Assembly (NCBI RefSeq): GCF_003852405.1
Contig: NZ_QAJM01000003.1
Location: forward strand, 62,001 to 126,000
DNA length: 64,000 nucleotides
Direction of reading: 5' to 3'
Source of the DNA: Pseudomonas sp. KBW05
GTDB taxonomy: Bacteria; Pseudomonadota; Gammaproteobacteria; Pseudomonadales; Pseudomonadaceae
Both the position numbers and the translations under genes were made by a program. The notes beneath the pieces were generated by a model. It was given only the letters and a program-made list of their open reading frames with translations, did no database searches and was not told where the DNA came from. Positions 37,197-46,569 of the stretch are shown here, one piece after another. How positions within the stretch are numbered: position 1 is the first letter of the stretch; every line of letters starts with the position of its first letter.

Positions 37197-38060
37197 TCAG
37201 ACGGTGGCAGTAATGGGGTCATGCTTGAATCGCCCCGACAAGAGCGGCAGGTCTTCAGGTACCTGGCGATACTCGCCGATTTCGGACCACCCACCTGGGC
37301 CATGAAAATCACTGCCGGCGCTGACCAGCAGACCAAATTCGCGGGCAAGAATAGCCAGGCTGCCGACCTGTTCAGCGGGTTGATGCCCATTGACCACTTC
37401 GATCGCGTGGCCGCCTGCTCCAATATAGTCGCTGATCAGCTTGCGACGCTTGCTGCGGGTGAAATCGTAATGCCACGGGTGCGCCAGGCTCACCCAGGCC
37501 CCGGAAGCGCGCAAGGTCGCGACGGTGTCTTCGAGGGTCGGCCAGTGTTGCTTGACGTCGCCCAGCTTGCCGGCGCCCAGCCATTTGCGGAAGGCCTCGG
37601 CGCGGTCCTTGACGAACCCCTCACGCACCATCCAGTCGGCGAAGTGCGGGCGGGCCGGCGCGTTGCCACTGTCGCCCAGCTCCTGCTGGATCGCACGGGC
37701 GCCGTCGAGGGCATTGGGCATGCCTTTGAGGCTGAGTTTGCGGCTGATTTCTTCGGAGCGCAGCCAGCGGCCATCGTGCAAAGCGGCGATGGCGGCCACC
37801 AGCGGCGCGGCGGTTTGATCGAAACCGTAGCCGAGCACATGAATGGTGGCGCCACCCCAGGTGCAGGACAATTCCACGCCGTTGACCAGCTGCATGCCCA
37901 GCGCCTGCGCCGCCGTGCGGGCCTCGTCGAGGCCTTCGAGGGTGTCGTGGTCGGTCAACGCCAGGACTCGCACGCCTTTTTCAAACGCCCGCGCAACCAG
38001 TACCGCGGGCGCCAGGGCGCCGTCGGAGGCCGTGCTGTGGCAGTGCAAATCAACATTCAC
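37197..38060 (-). CDS. PHP-domain phosphoesterase (RNase AM/TrpH-type)
   Basis: A 287-residue metal-dependent hydrolase. Metal-binding motifs of the polymerase/histidinol phosphatase fold are visible: VDLHCHSTASDGALAP, LALTDHDTLEG, VELSCTWGG, SLAHPWHYDF and SAGSDFHGPG. Relatives (YciV) remove 5' nucleotides from RNA, or hydrolyse 3',5'-nucleoside bisphosphates. GTG 38060 has GAGG 12 nt upstream; TTG 38078 is the alternative. First gene of the minus-strand cluster PHP-YciO-scpA-scpB. Confidence 0.87.
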   Translation of the reverse strand: MNVDLHCHSTASDGALAPAVLVARAFEKGVRVLALTDHDTLEGLDEARTAAQALGMQLVNGVELSCTWGGATIHVLGYGFDQTAAPLVAAIAALHDGRWLRSEEISRKLSLKGMPNALDGARAIQQELGDSGNAPARPHFADWMVREGFVKDRAEAFRKWLGAGKLGDVKQHWPTLEDTVATLRASGAWVSLAHPWHYDFTRSKRRKLISDYIGAGGHAIEVVNGHQPAEQVGSLAILAREFGLLVSAGSDFHGPGGWSEIGEYRQVPEDLPLLSGRFKHDPITATV

Positions 38061-38147
38061 GGGGATGTGTAACCTCAAGTCAGCTGGCGCTTTCGCTACC
38101 TAGGATGTTTGTTATTATGCCGCCACATCCAGCTTCTGGCTCTTACT

Positions 38148-38744
38148 GTGAAACAATTCATCGACTTCATCCCGCTGTTGCTGTTTTTCATCGTTACCAA
38201 AATCGACCCCCGGGTCATCGATATCGCCGGTCACCCGGTGTCATTCGGAGGCATCTACAGCGCCACCGCCGTCCTGATCATCAGTTCTATCGTCGTCTAC
38301 GGCGCCATCTTCATCTCCCAGCGCAAGCTGGAAAAAAGCCAATGGCTGACCCTGGTCGCCTGCCTGGTCTTCGGCGGCCTGACCCTGGCCTTCCACAGCG
38401 AAACCTTCCTTAAATGGAAAGCGCCGGTGGTCAACTGGCTGTTCGCCCTGGTCTTTATCGGCAGCCACTTCATCGGTGACCGCCTGCTGATCAAGCGGAT
38501 CATGGGCCATGCGCTGACCCTGCCGGAGCCGGTATGGACGCGCTTGAACGTCGCCTGGATCGTGTTCTTCCTGTTCTGCGGCGCCGCCAACCTGTTCGTG
38601 GCCTTTACCTTCCAGGACTACTGGGTCGACTTCAAAGTGTTCGGCAGCCTGGGCATGACCGTGTTGTTCCTGGTCGGCCAGGGCATCTACCTGTCGCGCC
38701 ACCTGCATGACACCGCCCCTACCACGCCAAAAACCGAGGACTGA
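38148..38744 (+). CDS. yciB: YciB (intracellular septation protein A family)
   Basis: A 198-residue inner-membrane protein of five helices ([36 protein letters not shown] and so on, with [22 protein letters not shown] conserved). YciB interacts with cell-division and cell-elongation proteins. GTG 38148 is chosen as the start since the earlier frame lacks conserved residues. It is divergent from the PHP gene and directly precedes yciI, so it is probably co-transcribed with it. Confidence 0.9.
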   Translation: MKQFIDFIPLLLFFIVTKIDPRVIDIAGHPVSFGGIYSATAVLIISSIVVYGAIFISQRKLEKSQWLTLVACLVFGGLTLAFHSETFLKWKAPVVNWLFALVFIGSHFIGDRLLIKRIMGHALTLPEPVWTRLNVAWIVFFLFCGAANLFVAFTFQDYWVDFKVFGSLGMTVLFLVGQGIYLSRHLHDTAPTTPKTED

Positions 38745-38745
38745 C

Positions 38746-39045
38746 ATGCTCTACGCCATCATTGCCACCGACGTCGCCAACTCGCTGGAAAAACGCCTGA
38801 GCGTGCGCCCGGCCCACGTCGAGCGCCTCAAGCAGCTGCAAGCCGAAGGCCGCCTCGTCCTGGCCGGCCCGCACCCGGCCGTAGACAGCAATGATCCGGG
38901 CGACGCCGGTTTCACCGGTAGCCTGATCGTCGCCGAGTTCGCTTCGCTGGCAGACGCCCAGGCCTGGGCCAAGGCCGATCCGTATATCGCCGCCGGCGTT
39001 TATGCCGACGTCGTGATCAAGCCGTTCAAGCAAGTCCTGCCTTGA
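38746..39045 (+). CDS. yciI: YciI family protein
   Basis: A 99-residue ferredoxin-like protein. The pattern [31 protein letters not shown], then [64 protein letters not shown], is the complete YciI/YCII domain with its conserved His and Asp. YciI proteins resemble muconolactone isomerase, but an enzymatic role is mostly unproved. It starts one nucleotide after the yciB stop. Confidence 0.9.
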   Translation: MLYAIIATDVANSLEKRLSVRPAHVERLKQLQAEGRLVLAGPHPAVDSNDPGDAGFTGSLIVAEFASLADAQAWAKADPYIAAGVYADVVIKPFKQVLP

Positions 39046-39152
39046 CCCGAGCCTGTGCCGGACCGATTGCGTTCGGCACACGCCTAATTGCTCATTATTC
39101 TCGGTAACCTGCCGACAACGATCTGAATATTCGTGTGGAATCAGGAGTTCCG

Positions 39153-39560
39153 ATGCGCTTACGTCAGTTGTGTCTGTTGGCAGTGTTAATGATCGGGGCT
39201 ACGGCCCACGCGGAAGAAACCTCGAACACCGGCAATTCGACGCCCCTGTCGTTGAGTGCCGGCAGCCAGATCAGCGAGTTGCAGCAACGCTTGAAAGACA
39301 GCGAGCGGCAACGTGAAGAATTGAGCAAGCAACTGCAAAACGCGGATGCTGCCCGCGAAAGCGCACAATTAAGTCACCTTCGCCAAGAGAACCAACGCCT
39401 GTCCCAGCAACTCAAAGAGACACAGGGCGGTGCCTTGACCCGTTGGCTGACCGAGCAACAACAGTGGTTTGTCACCGGTGGGGCCGTCGCACTGATCGCC
39501 TTGCTGTGCGGGATCTTCGCCAGCGGTGGGCACCGTCGCCGTCGACAATGGCTAAATTGA
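39153..39560 (+). CDS. YgiM-like coiled-coil membrane protein
   Basis: A 135-residue envelope protein: signal peptide (MRLRQLCLLAVLMIGATAHA), a periplasmic coiled coil (about residues 42-95, ISELQQRLKDSERQREELSKQLQ), one C-terminal membrane helix (VTGGAVALIALLCGIFAS) and a short basic tail (HRRRRQ). This resembles the C-terminal half of YgiM/SH3-domain proteins without the SH3 part. Some annotations call it translation initiation factor 2; nothing here supports that. It lies 7 nt before the cpxR-like gene, so it may belong to that operon. Confidence 0.7.
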   Translation: MRLRQLCLLAVLMIGATAHAEETSNTGNSTPLSLSAGSQISELQQRLKDSERQREELSKQLQNADAARESAQLSHLRQENQRLSQQLKETQGGALTRWLTEQQQWFVTGGAVALIALLCGIFASGGHRRRRQWLN

Positions 39561-39567
39561 GTGAGTC

Positions 39568-40245
39568 ATGAGCGAGCTGTTACTGATAGATGATGACCAG
39601 GAGCTCTGTGAGCTGCTGACCAGTTGGTTGAGCCAGGAAGGCTTCCAGGTGCGCGCCTGCCATGACGGCTTGAGCGCGCGTAAAGCCCTGGCTGACACGG
39701 CACCTGCCGCCGTGGTGCTGGATGTGATGCTGCCCGACGGCAGCGGCCTGGAGCTGCTCAAGCAATTGCGCAGTGATCACCCGGACTTGCCCGTGCTGAT
39801 GCTGTCGGCCCGGGGCGAACCGCTGGACCGCATCCTCGGCCTCGAACTCGGCGCCGACGACTACCTGGCCAAGCCGTGCGACCCTCGCGAACTCACCGCC
39901 CGCCTGCGCGCGGTACTGCGCCGCAGCCACCCCGCCGCCGTGTCTACGCAGATGGAACTGGGTGACCTGTGCTTCAGCCCGGTGCGCGGCGTGGTCAGCA
40001 TCGACGAGCAGGAATTCACCCTCACCGTCTCCGAAAGCCGCCTGCTGGAAGCCTTGCTGCGCCAGCCCGGCGAGCCACTGGACAAACAGGAACTGGCGCA
40101 GATCGCCCTGGGTCGCAAGCTGACCCTTTACGATCGCAGCCTGGACATGCACGTCAGCAACCTGCGCAAAAAGATCGGCCCACACCCGGATGGCCGGCCA
40201 CGGATCGTGGCGTTGCGTAGCCGCGGTTACTACTACGCCCCCTGA
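39568..40245 (+). CDS. cpxR: CpxR-like OmpR-family response regulator
   Basis: A 225-residue regulator: receiver domain (about residues 1-115) with acidic pocket IDDDQ, phospho-acceptor Asp52 (VVLDVMLPDGSGL) and Lys102 (YLAKPCDP), then an OmpR winged helix (about 125-225, SESRLLEALLRQPGEPLDKQELAQ, then DRSLDMHVSNLRKKIG). The chaperone and sensor genes follow after a REP pair. The set looks like P. aeruginosa PA3204-PA3206 (CpxR-CpxP-CpxS), an envelope-stress system; CpxR there activates the mexAB-oprM efflux operon. Confidence 0.88.
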   Translation: MSELLLIDDDQELCELLTSWLSQEGFQVRACHDGLSARKALADTAPAAVVLDVMLPDGSGLELLKQLRSDHPDLPVLMLSARGEPLDRILGLELGADDYLAKPCDPRELTARLRAVLRRSHPAAVSTQMELGDLCFSPVRGVVSIDEQEFTLTVSESRLLEALLRQPGEPLDKQELAQIALGRKLTLYDRSLDMHVSNLRKKIGPHPDGRPRIVALRSRGYYYAP

Positions 40246-40262
40246 GCATCAACACTATTCCT

Positions 40263-40381
40263 GTGGAGCGAGCTTGTGTGGGAGCGGGCTTGCTCGCGAA
40301 GACGGAGTGTCAGGCAACATATTCATTGGCTGATCCACCGCTTTCGCGAGCAAGCCCGCTCCCACACAAGCCCGCTCCCAC
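40263..40381. repeat. REP pair with extra half heads on both sides
   Basis: A GTGGAGCGAGCTTGT partial copy precedes the full GTGGGAGCGGGCTTGCTCGC head. The right head is followed by CACAAGCCCGCTCCCAC, a second copy of its end. It separates the cpxR-like gene from the cpxP/cpxA pair. Confidence 0.88.
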
Positions 40382-40431
40382 ATTTTATCTCATCTGCCTT
40401 GCTGGTTTTGTCAGCTCCCGCCAAACTCCTC

Positions 40432-40447
40432 TTTACCCAAGCTTTAC
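40432..40447 (-). promoter_or_regulatory. candidate CpxR box upstream of the CpxP-like gene
   Basis: On the minus strand GTAAA-N6-GTAAA, within the allowed 4-8 nt spacing reported for CpxR boxes. It is 80 nt upstream of the CpxP-like ATG, suggesting feedback control by the neighbouring regulator. Confidence 0.5.
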
Positions 40448-40527
40448 GCTCCCCTGACTGCCGCTGACCTTCATCTCCGTAATCTACTTACATCCGGACT
40501 CACCGGAATAGAGACAGGAGAATCACC

Positions 40528-40992
40528 ATGCGCAAGACCCTTATCGCTTTGATGTTCGCCGCTGCCCTGCCAACCGTTGCCATGGCGGCAATGCCCGACG
40601 GCCGCGGCCCGATGGGCGGCCCGGAAGGCCACATGATGGGCGGCCCGGGCCACGGCGGTGAACACGGTCCGCGTGGCAAAGGCGGCCCCTTCAGCCAGCT
40701 GGACTTGAGCAAAGAGCAGCGCGAGCAAATCGGCAAACTGATGGGCGACCAATGGCACGCTCGCAAAGACCTGACCAAAAAGTACCTGGACAAACTCCCG
40801 GCCGCTGAGCAAAAAGCCATGCAGGACGAGATCGCTGCCGGCAAGCAGAAAACCCAGGCGGATATCCGCGCTGTGCTGAAACCCGATCAGCAGAAGAAAT
40901 TCGACGAGATCGTCAAGAAACAAGCCGAGCGCCGTGCCGAGTGGAAGGAATTCCAGGCCTGGAAAGCGCAACAGCCGCAAAAAGCGCAATAA
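40528..40992 (+). CDS. CpxP/Spy-like periplasmic chaperone
   Basis: A 154-residue periplasmic protein. A signal peptide (MRKTLIALMFAAALPTVAMA) precedes a Gly/His/Pro-rich segment (about residues 24-50) and an all-alpha region. Two degenerate LTxxQ repeats are visible (LSKEQREQIGKLM and LKPDQQKKFDEIV), as in Spy and CpxP, which bind unfolded proteins and dampen the sensor kinase. The His-rich part may bind metals. It lies between the cpxR-like and sensor genes. The ATG has GGAGAA upstream. Confidence 0.87.
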   Translation: MRKTLIALMFAAALPTVAMAAMPDGRGPMGGPEGHMMGGPGHGGEHGPRGKGGPFSQLDLSKEQREQIGKLMGDQWHARKDLTKKYLDKLPAAEQKAMQDEIAAGKQKTQADIRAVLKPDQQKKFDEIVKKQAERRAEWKEFQAWKAQQPQKAQ

Positions 40993-41060
40993 TGCCCATG
41001 CGTTAACGCTTCCAGCCCAGTGGCCACCGCCACTGGGCTTTTCCTGTTTGAGGGTTTCCT

Positions 41061-42404
41061 GTGCGCTCATTGTTCTGGCGGATCCTGGCCAGTTTCTGGC
41101 TGGCCATCGCTCTGGTTGCCGGGTTGTCGATCCTGCTTGGGCACATGCTCAACCAGGACGGCTGGATTCTCAGCCGCCACCCCGGCCTCGCCAACCTGCC
41201 CGAAGAATGGGCGCAACTCTACGAATCCCAGGGTGAAGATGCCGCCCAGGAGTTGTTGCAACAGCGCAAGCGCCAGTACCACATTGACGTGCAAGTGCTC
41301 AATGAAAGCGGCGAACCGGTGGTGCGCGGCACGTTCCCGCGGCGCTCGGCCGCGTTCGAAGCCCGGCAAAATGACAGCAAGGACGGCCATCTGCCGTGGC
41401 GGCGCCTGACCGCCGAGTACACCAGCGAGAAAACCGGCGACACCTACCTGCTGATCTACCGCATCCCCCACCCGGAACTGGACGCCTGGCACCGCAGCAG
41501 CCTGTTGTGGCCGCTGAGCGCCCTGGCGATTGCCCTGGTGGTGCTGACGTTGTTCAGCTTGCTGGTGACGCTGTCCATCACCCGCCCCTTGAGCCGTTTG
41601 CGCGGCGCAGTGCATGACCTCGGCCAAGCCACCTACCAGCAAAACAGCCTGGCACGCCTGGCCAACCGCCGCGATGAGTTCGGCGTGCTCGCCACCGACT
41701 TCAACCGCATGGGTGCGCGCCTGCAAAGCCTGATCGGCAGCCAGCGCCAACTGCTGCGCGACGTCTCCCATGAACTGCGCTCGCCCCTGGCCCGCCTGCG
41801 CATCGCCCTGGCCCTGGCCGAGCGCGCCAGCCCCGATGAACGGGAGAAACTCTGGCCGCGCCTGACCCGAGAATGCGACCGCCTTGAAGCCTTGATCAGT
41901 GAAATCCTGGTGCTGGCCCGCGTCGATGCCGACAACGCCAGCGCTGAGGACGTCGATCTCGACCCGTTGCTCAAGGCCCTGCAAAAAGACGCCCTGCTCA
42001 GCGCACCCGAGCAAAAGGTGCAACTGAGCGGCGACAGCGACCTGCACCTCAAGGGCTGGCCGACCATGATCGAACGCGCCGTGGACAACCTGCTGCGCAA
42101 TGCCCAGCGCTTCAACCCACCGGAGCACCCCATCGAATTGCATGCCCAGCGCCAGGGCGAGCGCATCCTGATCAGCGTGCGCGACCACGGCCCCGGCGTG
42201 GAAGCCGAGCACCTGCACCAGTTGGGCGAACCGTTTTACCGCGCCCCTGGCCAGACCGCTCAAGGCCACGGCCTGGGCCTGGCGATCGCGCGCCGCGCGG
42301 CCGAGCGTCACGGCGGCAGCCTGCTCCTGGCCAATCACCCGGGCGGCGGGTTTATCGCCAGTATCGAGTTGCCGCTGGAACCTGGGGTTGCCACACCGAC
42401 CTGA
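41061..42404 (+). CDS. cpxA: CpxA-like sensor histidine kinase
   Basis: A 447-residue inner-membrane kinase starting at GTG 41061 with GAGGG upstream. TM1 (about residues 7-28), a periplasmic sensor loop (about 29-148), TM2 (about 149-172), then HAMP. The DHp domain has phospho-acceptor His237 (DVSHELRSPLARLRIAL), and the catalytic domain has VDNLLRNAQRFNP, DHGPGVEAEHL and GHGLGLAIARRAAERHGG. It pairs with the CpxR-like regulator upstream. In P. aeruginosa the equivalent is called CpxS. Confidence 0.88.
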   Translation: MRSLFWRILASFWLAIALVAGLSILLGHMLNQDGWILSRHPGLANLPEEWAQLYESQGEDAAQELLQQRKRQYHIDVQVLNESGEPVVRGTFPRRSAAFEARQNDSKDGHLPWRRLTAEYTSEKTGDTYLLIYRIPHPELDAWHRSSLLWPLSALAIALVVLTLFSLLVTLSITRPLSRLRGAVHDLGQATYQQNSLARLANRRDEFGVLATDFNRMGARLQSLIGSQRQLLRDVSHELRSPLARLRIALALAERASPDEREKLWPRLTRECDRLEALISEILVLARVDADNASAEDVDLDPLLKALQKDALLSAPEQKVQLSGDSDLHLKGWPTMIERAVDNLLRNAQRFNPPEHPIELHAQRQGERILISVRDHGPGVEAEHLHQLGEPFYRAPGQTAQGHGLGLAIARRAAERHGGSLLLANHPGGGFIASIELPLEPGVATPT

Positions 42405-42444
42405 TCATCTCTTATAGTGGCCCTTCTCTTACGGAGGGCCTTTG

Positions 42445-43794
42445 ATGACTGACCTGCTGACTCCCATCCAAGCCGCACTCGCTCTGCCCCACACCCCGTT
42501 GGCCTTTACCGAGGCCGGCGCCCTGCCCTCGGCATTTGCCGTCACCGAACTGGCCAGCGCCAGCCTCGGCGCTGCGGGCCAGGCGGTGGCGCAACTGATC
42601 CTGCAACAGACCGGGCGTTTGCCCGCCGTCAGCGTGGACCGGCGCCTCGCCTCCTTCTGGTTCTCCTCTTCGATCCGCCCGGTCGGCTGGCAAGTGCCGC
42701 CACTGTGGGACCCGGTGGCCGGCGATTACGCCAGCACCGATGGCTGGATTCGCCTGCACACCAACGCGCCCCATCACCGTGCGGCCGCCGAACGCATCCT
42801 CGGCAAGGTCGCCGACCGCAACGAGATGGCCAGCAAGGTAGCCCAATGGAACGCCGCCGAACTGGAGCAGGCGATTGTCGATGAAGGCGGCTGTGCCGCG
42901 CAGATGCGCTCGTGGCAGGCCTGGCAGGCGCACCCGCAAGGATTGGCGGTGAATGCCGAAGCCTTGGTCCAACGCCAAGCCTTCGAAACCACCACCGACA
43001 CACCCTGGCTCGGCTCAGTCGCACGGCCACTGGCGGGCATCAAAGTGCTCGACCTGACCCGCGTATTGGCCGGCCCGGTGGCCAGTCGCTTCCTCGCCGG
43101 CCTTGGCGCCGACGTGCTGCGCATCGACTCGCCGACCTGGGACGAGGCCGGCGTGGTGCCGGAAATGACCCTGGGCAAACGCTGCGCGCGCCTCGACCTT
43201 AAAAGCCCCGAAGGCCGGCAGGTGTTCGAAGCGCTCCTCAAGGACACCGACATTCTGCTCCACGGTTACCGCGCCGACGCCCTGGAACACCTGGGCTACA
43301 CCGCCAGCGAATTGCAGCAGATCGCCCCGGGCCTGATCGATGTGAGCCTCAACGCCTACGGCTGGAGCGGCCCGTGGCGCAATCGCCGCGGGTTCGACAG
43401 CCTGGTGCAGATGAGCAGCGGGATTGCCGACGCGGGGATGGCCTGGAAACACGCGGATAAACCGGTGCCGCTGCCGTTGCAGGCGCTGGATCACGCCACC
43501 GGATACTTGATGGCGGCCAGCGCGATCCAGGCCTTGAGCGAGCGCTTGAAAAGCGGACGCGGTGGCTCGGCGCGCTTGTCGCTGGCGCGCACAGCGGCGT
43601 TGTTGGTGGAGGCTGGGCACGTGCCGCCGCAACCGGCGTTGCGGGCAGAGCAGGCAGGTGATCAAGGTTTGCTGGTGGAACAGACGGCCTGGGGGCCGGC
43701 CCATCGATTGCTCGCACCGGTGACGATCAGCGGCACGCCGTTGCAGTGGGATTTGCCGGCTGGGGAATTGGGGTCACACCGGGCTCAGTGGTGA
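42445..43794 (+). CDS. class III CoA-transferase (CaiB/BaiF family)
   Basis: A 449-residue protein. The CaiB/BaiF core (about residues 190-420) includes PLAGIKVLDLTRVLAGPVASRFLAGLGADVLRIDSP, then LKDTDILLHGYRADALEHLGYTASELQQIAPGLIDVSLNAYGWSGPW. About 190 extra N-terminal residues form a second, degenerate half, as in some long family members. These enzymes move CoA between carboxylic acids. The substrate is unknown, and no acyl-CoA genes adjoin. The ATG at 42445 has GGAGGG upstream; the longer frame's TTG is only three nucleotides earlier. Confidence 0.8.
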   Translation: MTDLLTPIQAALALPHTPLAFTEAGALPSAFAVTELASASLGAAGQAVAQLILQQTGRLPAVSVDRRLASFWFSSSIRPVGWQVPPLWDPVAGDYASTDGWIRLHTNAPHHRAAAERILGKVADRNEMASKVAQWNAAELEQAIVDEGGCAAQMRSWQAWQAHPQGLAVNAEALVQRQAFETTTDTPWLGSVARPLAGIKVLDLTRVLAGPVASRFLAGLGADVLRIDSPTWDEAGVVPEMTLGKRCARLDLKSPEGRQVFEALLKDTDILLHGYRADALEHLGYTASELQQIAPGLIDVSLNAYGWSGPWRNRRGFDSLVQMSSGIADAGMAWKHADKPVPLPLQALDHATGYLMAASAIQALSERLKSGRGGSARLSLARTAALLVEAGHVPPQPALRAEQAGDQGLLVEQTAWGPAHRLLAPVTISGTPLQWDLPAGELGSHRAQW

Positions 43795-43802
43795 CCTGAG
43801 GA

Positions 43803-43894
43803 CCGCTTTCGCGAGCAAGCCCGCTCCCACATTTTGACCGAGTACATCCCTTGGAATGCGGTCAAGTGTGGGAGCGGGCTTGCTCGCGAAGAGG
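43803..43894. repeat. REP pair in outward (tail-to-tail) arrangement
   Basis: ACCGCTTTCGCGAGCAAGCC at the left and GGGAGCGGGCTTGCTCGCGA at the right point away from each other around a spacer of about 36 nt. The spacer (TTTGACCGAG near one end, GAATGCGGTCAA near the other) matches the copy at 7821-7910. Confidence 0.88.
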
Positions 43895-43909
43895 CCCTCA
43901 CAGCCACCC

Positions 43910-44773
43910 TCAATCCCCCCGACTCAACGACGCCCACAAATGCTGCGCCGCATACGCCCGCAACGGCCGCCAAGCCTCGGCCCGTGCCAATAGCTGCCGC
44001 GCCGAAACCGGCCCGCCCTCCAGTGCTGCCAGGGCATTGATCAAACCAATATCCCCCGAAGCAAACGCATCCACCTCACGCATCTGACGCATGGCGATGT
44101 ACTGCGCCGTCCAATCGCCAATCCCCGGCAACGCCACCAACCGCGCCACGCCGTCCTTGAGGCTGGCCTTGGGCTCGAACAATTCAGGATCATCCAGCAA
44201 CGCCTGGGCAACACCGGACAAGGTGCGGCCCCGTGCCTTGGGCATGCCCAAAGCCGCCAGGTCTGCCACCGCCAACACCTGGGCCGTCGGGAACACATGG
44301 GTGATGCCTGCGTGTGGCGTCGCCAGTGGCTGGCCATACTGGGCGACCAATTTACCCGCCAGGCGAATCGCCGCCGCCACCGTGATCTGCTGACCCAATA
44401 CCGCACGGTTCGCCAGTTCCAGGCCGTCCCAGGTGCCCGGCAAGCGCAGGCCAGGACGGGCCGCCACCAGCTGCGCCATCAACGGGTCGCTCGCCAACTG
44501 TGGGTTGATCACCTGCGGCTGGGCATCCAGGTCAAACATCCGGCGCAAGCGCCGCTCGATCTCGGGCAAGGCGGCGGCGTGAGGAAAATCGACAGTGGCC
44601 TCCAGCCAATCCCCCACCCCCAGCGCCACACTGATCCAGCCATGCTGGCCGCCGACGCTGATGCTACGTCGATACACACCTGCCTCGACCGTCTCCAACC
44701 CGCTGATCGCCCGCGCCGACAAAAACCCGATCATCGCTGCCCAATCGTAGGGCGGCGCAAATGCCAGTCTCAC
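43910..44773 (-). CDS. alkA: DNA-3-methyladenine glycosylase II
   Basis: A 287-residue helix-hairpin-helix base-excision glycosylase. The HhH-GPD motif reads LVALPGIGDWTAQYIAMRQMREVDAFASGDIGLINAL, with the catalytic Asp in SGDIGL. An N-terminal AlkA-type beta domain (about residues 1-85) precedes it. It removes alkylated purines. Some bacteria fuse this domain to Ada; here it stands alone. Its ATG overlaps the stop of the upstream arcD paralogue by 4 nt, an unusual coupling of DNA repair to an amino acid antiporter. Confidence 0.9.
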   Translation of the reverse strand: MRLAFAPPYDWAAMIGFLSARAISGLETVEAGVYRRSISVGGQHGWISVALGVGDWLEATVDFPHAAALPEIERRLRRMFDLDAQPQVINPQLASDPLMAQLVAARPGLRLPGTWDGLELANRAVLGQQITVAAAIRLAGKLVAQYGQPLATPHAGITHVFPTAQVLAVADLAALGMPKARGRTLSGVAQALLDDPELFEPKASLKDGVARLVALPGIGDWTAQYIAMRQMREVDAFASGDIGLINALAALEGGPVSARQLLARAEAWRPLRAYAAQHLWASLSRGD

Positions 44774-46197
44774 AACGTCAATACCCCGCTATACAGCCCA
44801 TACGCCGCCAGCCCGGCGCCAGCAATCACACAGCTGAAAATGCCCTTTTCCATGTGGGTAAACAACGGCTGGCCCTGCTCACGCTTGGCCAGGGCAAACA
44901 GGATCACCCCCGGCGCGTACAGCAGCGCCGACAACAGCAAGTACTTCAACCCGCCGGCATACAGCAGCCACACCGCATACCCGAAGGCAATCAGCGCCAC
45001 CAGCAAGTCCTTCAAGCGTTGGCCATGGGCGCCTTCGTAGGTCTCGCCACGCCCGCTCAACAGCACCGCATAGGCCGCCGACCACAGGTACGGCACCAGG
45101 ATCATCGACGAGGCCAGGTAGATCAGGGTGGTGTAGGTGCTGTGGGAAAACAGCGTGATCACCAGGAAGATCTGGATCATCACATTGGTCAGCCACAGCG
45201 CATTGACCGGCACCTGATTGGCGTTTTCCTTCTTCAGAAAGGCCGGCATGGTCTTGTCATGGGCGGTGGCGTAGAGGATTTCGGCACAGAGCAATGCCCA
45301 CGACAGCAACGCGCCGAGCAGCGACACGGCCAGGCCGATGCTGATCGCCATGGCGCCCCACGGCCCGACGATATGTTCCAGCACGCCCGCCAGGGACGGG
45401 TTCTGCAATTGTGCCAGCTCAGGCTGGCTCATGATCCCCAGGGACAACACGTTCACCAGCACCAGTAACGCCAGCACGCCGAGAAAACCGATCACCGTGG
45501 CCCGGCCCACGTCCGAGCGTTTCTCGGCCCGCGCGGAGTAGACGCTGGCACCTTCGATGCCGATAAACACAAACACGGTGACCAGCATCATGTTACGCAC
45601 CTGGTCCACCACATCGCCGAGCTGCGGGTTGCCCAGGCCCCAGATATCGCGGGTGAAAATATCCGCGTTGAACGCCACGGCGGCGATCACGATAAACATC
45701 AGCAACGGCACGATCTTCGCCACGGTGGTGATCAGGTTGATAAACGCCGCCTCCTTGATCCCGCGCATCACCAGAAAATGCACCGCCCACAGCAACAACG
45801 ACGCACAGCCGATGGCCACCGGCGTGTTGCCCTGGCCAAACACCGGGAAAAAGTAGCCCAGGGTGCTGAACAGCAACACGAAGTAACCGACGTTGCCCAT
45901 CCACGCACTGATCCAATACCCCCAGGCCGACGAGAAACCCATGTAGTCGCCAAACCCCGCCTTGGCGTAGGCGTACACCCCGGAATCCAGCTCGGGTTTG
46001 CGGTTGGCCAGGGTCTGGAACACAAACGCCAGGGTCAGCATGCCCACGGCGGTAATCCCCCAGCCGATCAATACGGCCCCCACTTCGGCGCGGGCGGCCA
46101 TGTTTTGTGGCAAGGAAAAAATCCCCCCGCCGATCATCGAACCCACCACCAGGGCGATCAGGGCGCCGAGTCGAAGTTTCTGGGCCGGTTGGGACAT
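44770..46197 (-). CDS. second arginine/ornithine antiporter (ArcD paralogue)
   Basis: A 475-residue APC-family antiporter with 12-13 helices, the same length as the divergent ArcD and very similar throughout (LRLGALIALVVGSMIGGGIFSLPQNMAARAEVGAVLIGWGITAVGMLTLAFVFQTLANRKP at the N-terminus). ArcD proteins swap arginine for ornithine in the arginine deiminase pathway. The start MSQPAQKLRLG at 46197 is chosen over 46245 by alignment with its partner. It points away from arcDABC and is translationally coupled to alkA, so its regulation probably differs. Confidence 0.88.
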   Translation of the reverse strand: MSQPAQKLRLGALIALVVGSMIGGGIFSLPQNMAARAEVGAVLIGWGITAVGMLTLAFVFQTLANRKPELDSGVYAYAKAGFGDYMGFSSAWGYWISAWMGNVGYFVLLFSTLGYFFPVFGQGNTPVAIGCASLLLWAVHFLVMRGIKEAAFINLITTVAKIVPLLMFIVIAAVAFNADIFTRDIWGLGNPQLGDVVDQVRNMMLVTVFVFIGIEGASVYSARAEKRSDVGRATVIGFLGVLALLVLVNVLSLGIMSQPELAQLQNPSLAGVLEHIVGPWGAMAISIGLAVSLLGALLSWALLCAEILYATAHDKTMPAFLKKENANQVPVNALWLTNVMIQIFLVITLFSHSTYTTLIYLASSMILVPYLWSAAYAVLLSGRGETYEGAHGQRLKDLLVALIAFGYAVWLLYAGGLKYLLLSALLYAPGVILFALAKREQGQPLFTHMEKGIFSCVIAGAGLAAYGLYSGVLTL

Positions 46198-46348
46198 GGC
46201 GACTCCTGGATAAACAACTGTTTGAGCTGACAACTGTGCACTCAACTAATTAACTCAGCGAGTGTAGCGTTTATTAGAGAAGGCGATAAGGCAGGCAGGC
46301 TCATAACCTAAAGGCATGTCGCTTTATGAAGTTTAGGCTTATTTAGAT

Positions 46349-46364
46349 TTTAAATACGGCGACA
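46349..46364 (-). promoter_or_regulatory. ArgR-type half-site
   Basis: On the minus strand TGTCGC-N8-AA, an exact match to the half-site consensus described for P. aeruginosa ArgR. A second TGTCGC lies at 46317 on the plus strand but lacks the AA at the expected spacing. Confidence 0.4.
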
Positions 46365-46569
46365 AATTTAACCCTTATAGCGCTTTGGTGAAACTTCGTT
46401 CAAAAAGTTTGCACATCCGTGAAAACGGTCTAGCTTCAAACGTCCATGCCCCTGGCTAAATAATTAATCACAACGGCGAAACCGCTCTGGAAAGCGCCTT
46501 CCCGAGGATTTTTACTGCCCAAGAGATTCCATCCTAAGTCATTAATTCACAATGGAATGTGCCAATGAA

